Of a stretch of DNA of 46,434 nt, positions 1 through 7,067 are shown piece after piece (the first letter of the stretch is position 1; each line of letters begins with the position of its first letter). The stretch spans positions 1-46,434 of the forward strand of contig JAUXTU010000099.1 in NCBI GenBank assembly GCA_030679145.1. Direction: 5' to 3'. The stretch is from Bacteroidota bacterium (GTDB taxonomy: Bacteria > Bacteroidota > Ignavibacteria > UBA10030 > UBA8401). A program made the position numbers and the translations under genes. The notes beneath the pieces are model-generated. The model had not been told where the DNA came from. It did not search any database and saw only the letters and a list, made by a program, of their open reading frames with translations.

Positions 1-860
1 GATGGGTCTGTTGATTTGTGATCATTCCCTTTGTCGGAAAGTGCTAAGCCGAATGCTGCTTTGGAAAACATACGCGGGCGGCCGGTAAGCTGTGTATATC
101 GGTCAAGAATATTTCGGAAATCCGGTCCAAAAATGATAAAATAATCCATTCTTCCTTCCCCCGTTATCGAAAATTCATACTGTCCTTCATTTCCGAAGTT
201 AAATGTATTCGTAAATGTACTGTTAAGAAATACACCATATCCTTTGCTTGAATAATAGAATGGAACGAGAAGCGGGGCTTGCTGTCCGTGCAACGTTCCG
301 TAATTTCTTTTCACAATCTCACCGCGAAGATCGATACTTTTTTCTCGCCCATAATACCCATGTCCCAAACCAGTAAAGTGTTCATTTACATCATAAATAA
401 ATGACGTATGTATCGTATCACCATCCCACCAGATGCCATCGCTTTGACGAAGAAGGATTTTATCACTTCCACTTGTAGCAATTGAAAGACGTAAAGCATT
501 TTTTTCAATACATACGGATAATCCGCCAACAGAATCAGTTACAGCTGTTAACGCAACACTATCTTCGGCAAATAATAATGATCCATCCCATTGATGAGAT
601 TCTACCATCTCATATCGATCATCGGGAAAAAATTCTTCATGTGCACGAACTGCCTGGATACGAACGATCTGTTCTCCGTATGGGGTAATTCTCAATCGCT
701 GCCCTTCATAAGTTGTAATAATAATTCCTCTTCCTTCGCGTTGATGAGAAGAGTATTTTCCAAGCATTTCTTTTGCTTTTAGCGTTGGAAAAATTAAAAG
801 AAGAATTAATAATGAGAGAGGAAATTTACGACTTTGCAGGGAGTTATATTTTTTCGACAT
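1..860 (-). CDS. Glycoside hydrolase family 31 protein, N-terminal part (cut by window edge)
   Basis: The frame runs on the minus strand from an ATG at 858-860 to the window edge with no stop, giving about 286 residues of a longer protein. It opens with a hydrophobic signal-like segment after a basic start (MSKKYN...LLILLLIFPTLKAKE), so it is probably exported. The segment GLGHGYYGREKSIDLRGE followed by PLLVPFYYSSKGYGVFLN matches the N-terminal galactose-mutarotase-like domain of GH31 alpha-glucosidases and alpha-xylosidases, which precedes the catalytic barrel. The catalytic aspartates would lie outside the window, so substrate and activity cannot be judged. The neighbouring copper operon ends about 260 bases upstream, so the gene is probably transcribed on its own. 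Confidence 0.8.
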   Translation of the reverse strand, partial: MSKKYNSLQSRKFPLSLLILLLIFPTLKAKEMLGKYSSHQREGRGIIITTYEGQRLRITPYGEQIVRIQAVRAHEEFFPDDRYEMVESHQWDGSLLFAEDSVALTAVTDSVGGLSVCIEKNALRLSIATSGSDKILLRQSDGIWWDGDTIHTSFIYDVNEHFTGLGHGYYGREKSIDLRGEIVKRNYGTLHGQQAPLLVPFYYSSKGYGVFLNSTFTNTFNFGNEGQYEFSITGEGRMDYFIIFGPDFRNILDRYTQLTGRPRMFSKAAFGLALSDKGNDHKSTDP

Positions 861-954
861 AAAAAAATAAAGTATCAATGCTGGTTAATCTTAATTGACT
901 TTCACTTTTTATTTACATGCTAATATACATATTTTTTGGTTTCTTGCATCGACC

Positions 955-1000
955 TGCCAAAAATTAAAAACCTTCCAACGGTTAATTGAAGGAAGGTTTT
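955..1000 (-). terminator. Intrinsic terminator downstream of copA
   Basis: A perfect 10-bp inverted repeat (AAAACCTTCC at 967-976 and GGAAGGTTTT at 991-1000) encloses a 14-base loop. Read on the minus strand the hairpin is followed by TTTTTAATTTTT. It lies about 125 bases beyond the copA stop and before the GH31 gene, so it probably ends the copper operon transcript. Confidence 0.65.
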
Positions 1001-1041
1001 ATATTAATTGTTTTTGCGGTTTTGCGACTCACCAAGTGATC

Positions 1042-1104
1042 CGATCGGGCTTTGCGTGATAGCACAATCTACTCTTCGACGCGTCCCGATCGAAAAACAT
1101 CGGG
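1042..1104. repeat. Palindromic repeat remnant between copA and its terminator
   Basis: CGATCGGG (1042-1049) is repeated inverted as CCCGATCG (1085-1092), and CCCGAT (1085-1090) also pairs with ATCGGG (1099-1104) over an 8-base loop. The block is GC-rich compared with the flanks. It looks like a degraded short interspersed palindrome rather than coding sequence; no reading frame of note crosses it. Confidence 0.35.
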
Positions 1105-1124
1105 GCTTGCTCCGGACTATTTCG

Positions 1125-3341
1125 CTATATCTTTTTCGTTTTTAATCTCAATGAATTACTGATCACACTGACCGAACTGAATGCCATCGCTCCGGCAGCA
1201 AATGTGGGACTCAACATTCCGAACGCTGCAAGAGGAATACCGATAATATTATAGATGAATGCCCAGAAAAGATTCTGCTTGATCGTCCGAATCGTACTGC
1301 GCGACAATGTAATTGCCCTGACAACCGCCGTCAGATCATGACGCATTAATGCAACATCAGCAGTCTCCATTGCAACATCGGTCCCTGAGGCCATCGCCAA
1401 ACTGACATTTGCTTGAGCAAGCGCTGGTGCATCATTGATTCCATCCCCGACCATTGCAACAATCTCACTTTTTGATTGCAATTGTTTGATATACTCTGCT
1501 TTATCTTTCGGCAGCACATTTGCAATCACTGTTGTAATTCCAACTTCTTTTGCAATTGCTTCAGCAGTTAGTTTATTATCGCCAGTCAACAACGCAACAT
1601 TGATGTTCATAGCTTGAAGTTTTCGGATCGCTTCTTTGGATGATTCACGAACCGTATCTGCAATTGCAATAATTCCCGCAAGTTTCCTCTGAACACCGAC
1701 ATAAACAACTGTCTTCCCTTCTTGTTGAAGACGTGAAACCATTTCTTCTGCCGCACTGATATTTACCAACGATTCTCGCATAATTGCTTCTTTACCAATC
1801 ACAACATTCCTTCCTGTCACTTTACCCGTAATTCCAAACCCAGGATTAGCAAGAAATGATTCAACCGGTTGTAATACGATATTCCTCTTTTCAGCATATT
1901 GCACAATCGCTTTTGAAAGAGGATGTTCGGATTTATGTTCAACTGACGCGCTCAGCATCAGCAATTCTTCACTCGTGAAATCATTAAACTGAATAATATC
2001 CGTTACTGAAGGTTTCCCTTCCGTAATTGTTCCGGTCTTATCAAATACAACTGTTGTGACTGAACCCGCTCGTTCAAGACTCTCCGCATTTTTGATCAAC
2101 ACACCAGCGGATGCGCCTCGTCCTGTTCCGACCATGATTGCAGTCGGGGTTGCAAGTCCAAGAGCGCAAGGGCATGCAATAATCAAAACGGCAATTGCAT
2201 GAATCATAGCTTGTGCAAATTCTAAATCCCAAATAACAAATCCCGCAATGAACGTAACGAGAGAAATTCCAATAACAGTCGGAACGAACACTGAAGCGAT
2301 CTTATCAGCCAGTGACTGTATCGGCGCTTTCGATCCCTGCGCTTCTTCCACTAACCGAACGATCTGTGCAAGCATCGTATCACTTCCAACCGCAGTTGCA
2401 CGAAATTCTAAACTTCCTGTTGTATTGATCGTTCCACCGATCACTTTATCGCCGTTCTTCTTCTGCACGGGAATACTTTCTCCGGTCATCATAGATTCAT
2501 CGATGGATGTATCACCTTTTTCAATGATTCCATCAACCGGAATCTTTTCTCCCGGCCGAACAAGGATCATATCATTCTTCACTACATCGCTGATAGCAAT
2601 ATCAGTGTATTCGTTGTTTCGAAACACACGCGCTGTTTTCGGCTGGATAGACATCAGTTTCTTCATTGCATCAGAAGCACGGAGTTTAGCTTTTGCTTCC
2701 AGCAGTTTTCCAAGAAGAATGAGAACAATAATGGTGGATGCAGTATCAAAATAGATATCCATCATTCCAACGGTATCTGGAAGCCATTCCGGAAAGAGAA
2801 CCACAACCGAACTGAAGAGATACGCTACTCCTGTCCCGACCGCAACCAACGTATTCATATCAGCTTCAAAATGTTTTGCTAATTTCCACGCAATCGTGAA
2901 GAATCGTTTTCCTGAGACAACCATCACGACTGTTGCACCAAGAAAGAGAAGTTTATTTACTTCATCCATTCCGAATGGAGAAATTTCCATGAACCAATCG
3001 GTCATACTGATCATACTTACAATCATCACCGGCAGTGCAAATATCAAACTGATGATGAATTCTTTTTTAAGCTTGTTATAACCATCTGTCTGATTAGAAT
3101 CATCGGTTGGTTTAATACTTTCAATAATAAGTTTGTATCCAGCCTCTTCAACAACTTTCGCCATTTGTTCTGTTGTTGTTTTTGAAGGATCGAATTTGAT
3201 CGTCGCCTTTTCGGTTGCGAGATTGACCGTTGTTTTTTCTACACCCTCAACCCGCGTCAGGACTTTTTCCACTCGCGCCACACAACTTGCGCAGGTCATC
3301 CCTTCTACAGGAAGTGTAAGTGTTTGAATTTTTGTTTCCAT
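1125..3341 (-). CDS. copA: Copper-exporting P1B-type ATPase CopA
   Basis: This is a heavy-metal P-type ATPase that moves Cu(I) out of the cytoplasm across the inner membrane using ATP. The 738-residue product has one N-terminal HMA domain with GMTCASC (Cys17 and Cys20), eight expected membrane segments, the TGES actuator loop, the transmembrane CPC motif at 390-392 that defines copper/silver transporters, the phosphorylated aspartate D434 in DKTGT, and the GDGIND hinge. The reading frame can be extended to an ATG at 3383, but that start lies inside a 33-bp perfect palindrome and adds [14 protein letters not shown], which is not HMA-like. The ATG at 3341 has AAAGGGA just upstream and is preferred. 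It is last in an operon with CopZ and a metal-sensing AraC-type protein. Confidence 0.95.
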   Translation of the reverse strand: METKIQTLTLPVEGMTCASCVARVEKVLTRVEGVEKTTVNLATEKATIKFDPSKTTTEQMAKVVEEAGYKLIIESIKPTDDSNQTDGYNKLKKEFIISLIFALPVMIVSMISMTDWFMEISPFGMDEVNKLLFLGATVVMVVSGKRFFTIAWKLAKHFEADMNTLVAVGTGVAYLFSSVVVLFPEWLPDTVGMMDIYFDTASTIIVLILLGKLLEAKAKLRASDAMKKLMSIQPKTARVFRNNEYTDIAISDVVKNDMILVRPGEKIPVDGIIEKGDTSIDESMMTGESIPVQKKNGDKVIGGTINTTGSLEFRATAVGSDTMLAQIVRLVEEAQGSKAPIQSLADKIASVFVPTVIGISLVTFIAGFVIWDLEFAQAMIHAIAVLIIACPCALGLATPTAIMVGTGRGASAGVLIKNAESLERAGSVTTVVFDKTGTITEGKPSVTDIIQFNDFTSEELLMLSASVEHKSEHPLSKAIVQYAEKRNIVLQPVESFLANPGFGITGKVTGRNVVIGKEAIMRESLVNISAAEEMVSRLQQEGKTVVYVGVQRKLAGIIAIADTVRESSKEAIRKLQAMNINVALLTGDNKLTAEAIAKEVGITTVIANVLPKDKAEYIKQLQSKSEIVAMVGDGINDAPALAQANVSLAMASGTDVAMETADVALMRHDLTAVVRAITLSRSTIRTIKQNLFWAFIYNIIGIPLAAFGMLSPTFAAGAMAFSSVSVISNSLRLKTKKI

Positions 3342-3352
3342 TTTTCCCTTTG

Positions 3353-3385
3353 AAGTGACCGTCACCTTCAAGGTGACGGTCACTT
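3353..3385. promoter_or_regulatory. 33-bp perfect palindrome made of two GTGAC-S-GTCAC dyads, between copZ and copA
   Basis: Two 16-base arms (3353-3368 and 3370-3385) are exact inverted copies around one central base. Each arm also holds its own dyad, GTGACCGTCAC at 3355-3365 and GTGACGGTCAC at 3373-3383, with centres 18 bp apart. No T-run follows on the minus strand, so it is not a standard terminator. It could be a paired operator or an intercistronic mRNA hairpin that protects copZ mRNA or lowers copA expression. The copA ribosome-binding site begins within about 10 bases of its end. The role is inferred. Confidence 0.5.
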
Positions 3386-3394
3386 TATTGATTA

Positions 3395-3604
3395 TTACTG
3401 AATTGAAACTACTGAATATCCTGCTTCTTCCACTGCTTCTTGAAGTTTCTTATCCGACACTTTTGATTCATCAACCGCAACATTTGCTTTACCTATTTCT
3501 ATATTGTTGATCGTAAGACCCTCGATCTTTAAGAACTCTTTTTTCAACGACATAACACAGTGACCGCATGTCATACCTTGAATTGATAATTGAACAGTTT
3601 TCAT
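3395..3604 (-). CDS. copZ: Copper chaperone CopZ (HMA domain protein)
   Basis: The 69-residue protein is a single HMA (ferredoxin-like) domain with the Cu(I)-binding loop GMTCGHC at residues 10-16. Proteins of this size beside copA carry Cu(I) in the cytoplasm and hand it to the ATPase N-terminal domain. A clear ribosome-binding site (TTAGGAGC) sits six to eight bases before the ATG. It lies directly upstream of copA, separated by the large palindrome, and downstream of the HMA-AraC regulator after a 98-base gap that looks like its own promoter region. Other HMA roles (mercury or zinc) are less likely given the CPC motif of the partner ATPase. Confidence 0.9.
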   Translation of the reverse strand: MKTVQLSIQGMTCGHCVMSLKKEFLKIEGLTINNIEIGKANVAVDESKVSDKKLQEAVEEAGYSVVSIQ

Positions 3605-3631
3605 TTTTGCTCCTAAGTTTTATTGACAGGA

Positions 3632-3697
3632 TAAATATACGAGAAACTGTTCTTAACAGGTTTACACTTTAGATAAAATAATGTACAAAATTTTACA
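3632..3697 (-). promoter_or_regulatory. Candidate regulated promoter for copZ-copA
   Basis: In the 98-base gap before copZ the minus strand carries TATATTTA (3632-3639), close to the Bacteroidota -7 consensus TAnnTTTG, but no TTTG/TTG at the expected -33 distance, as is common for activator-dependent promoters. Immediately upstream is a dyad CTGTT-CTT-AACAG (3647-3659), and TTTACA occurs twice in direct orientation (3661-3666 and 3692-3697) 31 bp apart, about three helical turns. Direct repeats on one DNA face are the usual layout for AraC-family sites. Assignment to the neighbouring regulator is inferred. Confidence 0.35.
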
Positions 3698-3702
3698 AGG
3701 TC

Positions 3703-4317
3703 TTATTTCACTTTATCAAGCGAAATCCGATGCATTTGATGATGTGTTGGCGTGAGTTTTTTGAATTGACTGGGAGTAAAGCCTGTTATAGCTTTGAATT
3801 GATTGGAAAGATGCTGAACGCTGCTGTAATTAAGTTCGTATGCAATTTCACTGAGTGAGCGGTCGGCATATTTTAATAGTTCTTTGACACGTTCGATCTT
3901 TTGTTTAATGATATAATGTTCGATCGTAACATTCTCTACGGATGAAAACAACATGCTAAGCGAGTGATAATCTTTTCCAACTTTTTTAGCGATATAATCC
4001 GAATACTTCAACTTCATTGGCTCTGCATCATGATTATGGTGAACCAATTGAATAATCGCAGTTTTTATTGATTCAATCAATTTCCCATTTTTGTCTTCAA
4101 TTAGTTCAAAACCATTCTTATGCAGCATGGTTTTTATGGTTTCAATATCAACCAGTTTTAACGTGTTCCCAAGTTCCACTTCGCCGAGTTCAACCGCTCG
4201 CACATCGTGACCGAGTAATTGCATCTCATCACGAACGACTCGAATACAACGGTCGCATACCATGTTCTTAATATAAATCTTTTGAGATTTAGGTTTTGAG
4301 TTTTGGGTTTTCTTCAT
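3703..4317 (-). CDS. HMA-like domain fused to AraC-type DNA-binding domain; predicted metal-responsive regulator
   Basis: The 204-residue protein joins two parts. Residues about 13-75 resemble an HMA fold with the metal loop NMVCDRC, and residues about 105-200 form an AraC/XylS helix-turn-helix region (RSLSEIAYELNYSS followed by HLSNQFKAITGFTPSQFKK). A histidine-rich patch (HHNHD) lies in the linker. The natural reading is that Cu(I) or a related ion binds the N-terminal cysteines and alters DNA binding at the copZ-copA promoter. Its start overlaps the stop of the ATP-grasp-like gene by 4 nt, so the two are probably translationally coupled. The fold calls are good; the metal and the direction of regulation (activation or repression) are inferred. 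Confidence 0.8.
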   Translation of the reverse strand: MKKTQNSKPKSQKIYIKNMVCDRCIRVVRDEMQLLGHDVRAVELGEVELGNTLKLVDIETIKTMLHKNGFELIEDKNGKLIESIKTAIIQLVHHNHDAEPMKLKYSDYIAKKVGKDYHSLSMLFSSVENVTIEHYIIKQKIERVKELLKYADRSLSEIAYELNYSSVQHLSNQFKAITGFTPSQFKKLTPTHHQMHRISLDKVK

Positions 4318-5525
4318 ATCGCTTCATGGTAGGCTATAGTCCCACCAACCCATGTTTTGTTCTTATTGAAATCAACTCCCATCATTGCTCCTTTGCTTAA
4401 TCGTACAAGATTCTTGACAAGGATTGGTTTCTCTTTCCCTCCTTCGATAGCGCTTCGGAGGGCAGGCCAAATAAACATCATTCGTATTTCAGCTTTGGCA
4501 AAACCATCCGGCGTTTCAATCAATTCTGCATATTCAACTTTCCGCTGCAATAGATATTGTGACTTGTCATTCAACCCATCTAATTTTTCTTTTGTCACAT
4601 TGATATCAACGCCGAGTCCTGCAAACGAATAGAGCGGTTTTAAGACATACTGCTGAAGATCATTCGGATATTCTTTCAGATCACTTACAAAATGACATTC
4701 GGGGACATATTTACTCTTTAAGAATGGCAGTGTATGTTTGCTGATCCGAAAATACCAATTCGGATGACCAACCCAATGCACATCCACTTCATCTGAGAAT
4801 TTGAATTCAGATTGGACATTCTTTCGCTCTAACTCATCAAATATCACACGATTGTATACGCGTTCGATTCGAATCTCTTTTCCATTTTCAATATAGAATA
4901 ATTGTTTGCCATGCTTTTTCACTTTGGTAAGACAGACAGTCCGAACACCAAGCATTTTTTCCATGATAGTAAAATCGATCCGTGTCTTTTGCTTTTCAGG
5001 TTCAATCTCCAACAACACAACATTCTTTGGATCTGATTTTCCAACAATAACATCGTAGAGCAATTTCTCATATGTTTCACGGACAAAACCGTTGAACGAA
5101 GCGCCGTATGTCGGTGGAATAGAAAAATGTTTACGAATGGTATCATTAAGAAATGCCTGATAGCCGTAGAGTGACGGAAATCCTTGCAGCTCGATCAATT
5201 GCGGAATGAAATTTCCATTTTCATCCTTACAAATTCCAAAATCAATTTGTAAAAATTCAGGATGATGAGTTTCGTTTGGGACAGAAAGTCCTGAAGGAAT
5301 TGCGGTGGAAGCGTGCTTTCTAAACTCTTCTGTTTGCAACTGAGCAACAATGTCGTTACATGCATCAATTAATTGTCTCTTTACATCTTTTGTCAAAAAG
5401 ATCGGAGTTTCTGCGGAACGAAAATCGGTTGGATATTTATATGTCGTATCAAGTTCGTGTGTAAACGCTTGATACTTTGCATCTGTATATTCAGCATTAA
5501 TTTTTTTCCGAATTTCGGGGATCAT
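4314..5525 (-). CDS. ATP-grasp-like protein of unknown function in the copper operon
   Basis: I do not recognise a named family for this 403-residue protein with certainty. Two stretches look like ATP-grasp chemistry: IDFGICKDENG with LIELQGFPSLYG around residues 93-120, and YVLKPLYSFAGLGVDI around residues 290-306, which resembles the nucleotide-binding strand and glycine-rich loop. ATP-grasp enzymes join a carboxylate to an amine or thiol through an acyl-phosphate, as in glutathione and glutathionylspermidine synthesis. There is no signal peptide, so it should be cytoplasmic. It overlaps the small ORF upstream and the HMA-AraC gene downstream by 4 nt each, placing it in the copper operon; making a thiol or metal-chelating ligand would fit, but this is a guess. 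Confidence 0.55.
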   Translation of the reverse strand: MIPEIRKKINAEYTDAKYQAFTHELDTTYKYPTDFRSAETPIFLTKDVKRQLIDACNDIVAQLQTEEFRKHASTAIPSGLSVPNETHHPEFLQIDFGICKDENGNFIPQLIELQGFPSLYGYQAFLNDTIRKHFSIPPTYGASFNGFVRETYEKLLYDVIVGKSDPKNVVLLEIEPEKQKTRIDFTIMEKMLGVRTVCLTKVKKHGKQLFYIENGKEIRIERVYNRVIFDELERKNVQSEFKFSDEVDVHWVGHPNWYFRISKHTLPFLKSKYVPECHFVSDLKEYPNDLQQYVLKPLYSFAGLGVDINVTKEKLDGLNDKSQYLLQRKVEYAELIETPDGFAKAEIRMMFIWPALRSAIEGGKEKPILVKNLVRLSKGAMMGVDFNKNKTWVGGTIAYHEAI

Positions 5526-5698
5526 TTAATTTTTAGTTCAGGAATATGCCGTCCAAAGAAATACGTGGCAAAGAAAACAAGATTGTTTCTATATTCAGCT
5601 GACCGACGCAAACAATATAAAACATATTTTTCAATTGATTCGGTTCGCGGCGTAGTTTCTGTATATTCAAACTCCTTTATAAAAACATTCGCGCACAT
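5522..5698 (-). CDS. 58-residue ORF at the head of the copper operon, possibly a truncated gene remnant
   Basis: A minus-strand frame starts at ATG 5696-5698 and ends in TGA 5522-5524, overlapping the next start as ATGA. The product begins MCANVFIKEFEYTETTP and contains EKYVLYCLRRSAEYRNN and FFATYFFGRHIPELKIK. The mix of charged, aromatic and hydrophobic residues and the ATGA coupling look like real coding sequence, but I cannot assign a family. The start lies one base beyond the attC-like palindrome and has no clear ribosome-binding site, so it may be the C-terminal remainder of a longer gene whose 5' end was lost when the neighbouring element arrived. Confidence 0.5.
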   Translation of the reverse strand: MCANVFIKEFEYTETTPRTESIEKYVLYCLRRSAEYRNNLVFFATYFFGRHIPELKIK

Positions 5699-5699
5699 T

Positions 5700-5834
5700 G
5701 CACATAACGTTTTCGGGCTTTGCGTTGGTGGGCTTTTGAGACACCAAACTGTCTGCCTGAACTAATGTTTTTTAATTTCTCAAATGTTTCGATTCGCACT
5801 TACTGCCCACTAACGCAAAGCCCGTGTTAGTAGC
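5700..5834. repeat. Integron attC-like imperfect palindrome
   Basis: The 135-bp element has long outer arms. CGGGCTTTGCGTTGGTGGGC (5714-5733) is matched inverted, 19 of 20, by GCCCACTAACGCAAAGCCCG (5805-5824). The outer ends are CACATAACG on the left and GTGTTAGTAGC on the right, resembling the RYYYAAC and GTTRRRY simple sites of integron cassettes with one deviation each. The left arm has a few extra unpaired bases between the end box and the stem, as attC sites do, and the total length is within the attC range. No integrase gene is present in the window. It could alternatively be an unrelated hairpin repeat. Confidence 0.5.
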
Positions 5835-5840
5835 TGTACT

Positions 5841-6935
5841 TTAGTCAATAAGATTTTTGTCAAGCCTTATCTTGGTGATATTTTCAAAGAATTGTCTTAC
5901 TTGAATAGGCAAAGGATTACTTGATTTTGTATTGTCAATTATTTTCATTTCTCTTCTGAAGCCTGTAGAATGTATTCCGTCTGTAAATAATATTATTGTA
6001 CTAAAATGTTTTACAGGGTTTTTAAATTTTATTTGTTTTTCCCAGTCTGTAAAGCCTCCTGCAACATTTGTAAGGTCAATAAACAAAACGCATAGTTCGT
6101 TTAACGGAAGTTGGTGTCTTTTCTCATTTAATTTACTTTTTGCCCCTTTGTCTGGAATGTGAAAGTAAACTGAGCCGAAAGTCCCCTTGACAACATCACC
6201 ACTTTGTCGGACAGATATTGGCGTAGATATATATTCAAACGCTTTCAATGTTACATCGCTTGAATGTTCTGCTGTAAAGAAAATAGCAATGTCATCAAGT
6301 TTCCCTTCTTCTGGATTTGATTTCAGCCAGCTAATAATTTTTGAGTATTCGCTATCGTCAATCTCTTTTAGAATCAAAATAACACAATGTTTTTTCGGAT
6401 TAATAAGCGAAGCTAAATTTGAAATTTCTTCTCCCTTTTCTTCTATGCTATATTTTGCTTTCGAATTATCTCTTCGTGAAATCTCGCAGTATGTCCAAAA
6501 TTCGCAATCCGCGATTTTGAATCTGCAATCAGCAAATCCTTTTTCAACACTTGGTTCAAGTTCAATAAAAGCCTTATTGCGTATCAAGTCAGCAGCAATT
6601 GAAACTTCTAAGTCAACATTATCAAATCTTATGTTTGTTTTTAACTTATCAAATAACTCATCAAACCCTTTCAACTCTTTTACCAATTGGATATCTTCCC
6701 ATAAAAAAACCAGTCGTTCAAGGCTTCCAATTCCACTATATAATTTATCCTTACCTAATATTTTGATAATATATTCATCTGTTATTTTCTGAACTACGAT
6801 TTCACTTTCAACCCATTCTAGACCAAACAGGTCTATCAGTCCATTTAGGGCGGTTAATGAACGGCTATAGTATTTAGTCGCAAGCTGCCCATAGCTAATT
6901 TCTTGTAAGTCAAGTTCGGGATAATATTTTGTCAT
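5841..6935 (-). CDS. Uncharacterised 364-residue protein, possible integron cassette cargo
   Basis: I do not recognise this protein. It has no signal peptide or membrane segments and is likely cytoplasmic. Residues about 108-160 contain FIELEPSVEKGFADCRF followed by FWTYCEISRR, an alternation of an acidic residue, D in a beta-strand-like context and E-x-S that faintly recalls a PD-(D/E)XK nuclease core with the lysine missing; this is too weak for a call. The C-terminal half has beta-rich segments such as LCVLFIDLTNVAGGF and FSTIILFTDGIHSTGF. It sits between an attC-like element at its 3' side and a REP-like palindrome at its 5' side, and is bounded by a 12/15 inverted repeat (5826-5840 and 6950-6964). 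These signs suggest acquired accessory DNA. Confidence 0.7.
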   Translation of the reverse strand: MTKYYPELDLQEISYGQLATKYYSRSLTALNGLIDLFGLEWVESEIVVQKITDEYIIKILGKDKLYSGIGSLERLVFLWEDIQLVKELKGFDELFDKLKTNIRFDNVDLEVSIAADLIRNKAFIELEPSVEKGFADCRFKIADCEFWTYCEISRRDNSKAKYSIEEKGEEISNLASLINPKKHCVILILKEIDDSEYSKIISWLKSNPEEGKLDDIAIFFTAEHSSDVTLKAFEYISTPISVRQSGDVVKGTFGSVYFHIPDKGAKSKLNEKRHQLPLNELCVLFIDLTNVAGGFTDWEKQIKFKNPVKHFSTIILFTDGIHSTGFRREMKIIDNTKSSNPLPIQVRQFFENITKIRLDKNLID

Positions 6936-6985
6936 TATTCTGATGCCCCAGTATGGCTACTGACTTGCGGGTTGACGAACATCTA

Positions 6986-7060
6986 TTGCGTATACCCGCC
7001 TGCCAAAGTCCGCAGGGGCGGACGGCGGGCAGGTCCACCCAATTCAAGCGTGATATACGC
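6986..7060. repeat. Nested REP-like palindrome
   Basis: The outer pair GCGTATA (6988-6994) and TATACGC (7054-7060), the middle pair CCTGCC (6999-7004) and GGCAGG (7028-7033), and the inner pair GTCCGC (7008-7013) and GCGGAC (7018-7023) form nested hairpins. The core is far richer in GC than its surroundings. CCCGCCTGCC/GGCGGGCAGG-type palindromes are common as dispersed REP-like units in environmental Bacteroidota-related genomes. It lies between the unknown 364-residue gene and the end of the M29 peptidase gene and may also act as a transcript end. Confidence 0.5.
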
Positions 7061-7067
7061 AGTATTC

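Noticed and set aside
1045-1056. TCGGGCTTTGCG also present in the attC-like arm, suggesting a second attC
   Set aside because: Only the 12-mer matches; there is no paired arm or GTT/AAC-type ends, so it may be chance or a shared repeat core.
3342-3383. Extended N-terminus of CopA ([14 protein letters not shown])
   Set aside because: It is encoded by the palindrome, is not HMA-like, and a better start with AAAGGGA is at 3341.
5373-5765. 130-residue plus-strand ORF over the head of the copper operon
   Set aside because: It runs opposite to the ATP-grasp-like gene and the 58-residue ORF and has no family features; treated as an antisense shadow.
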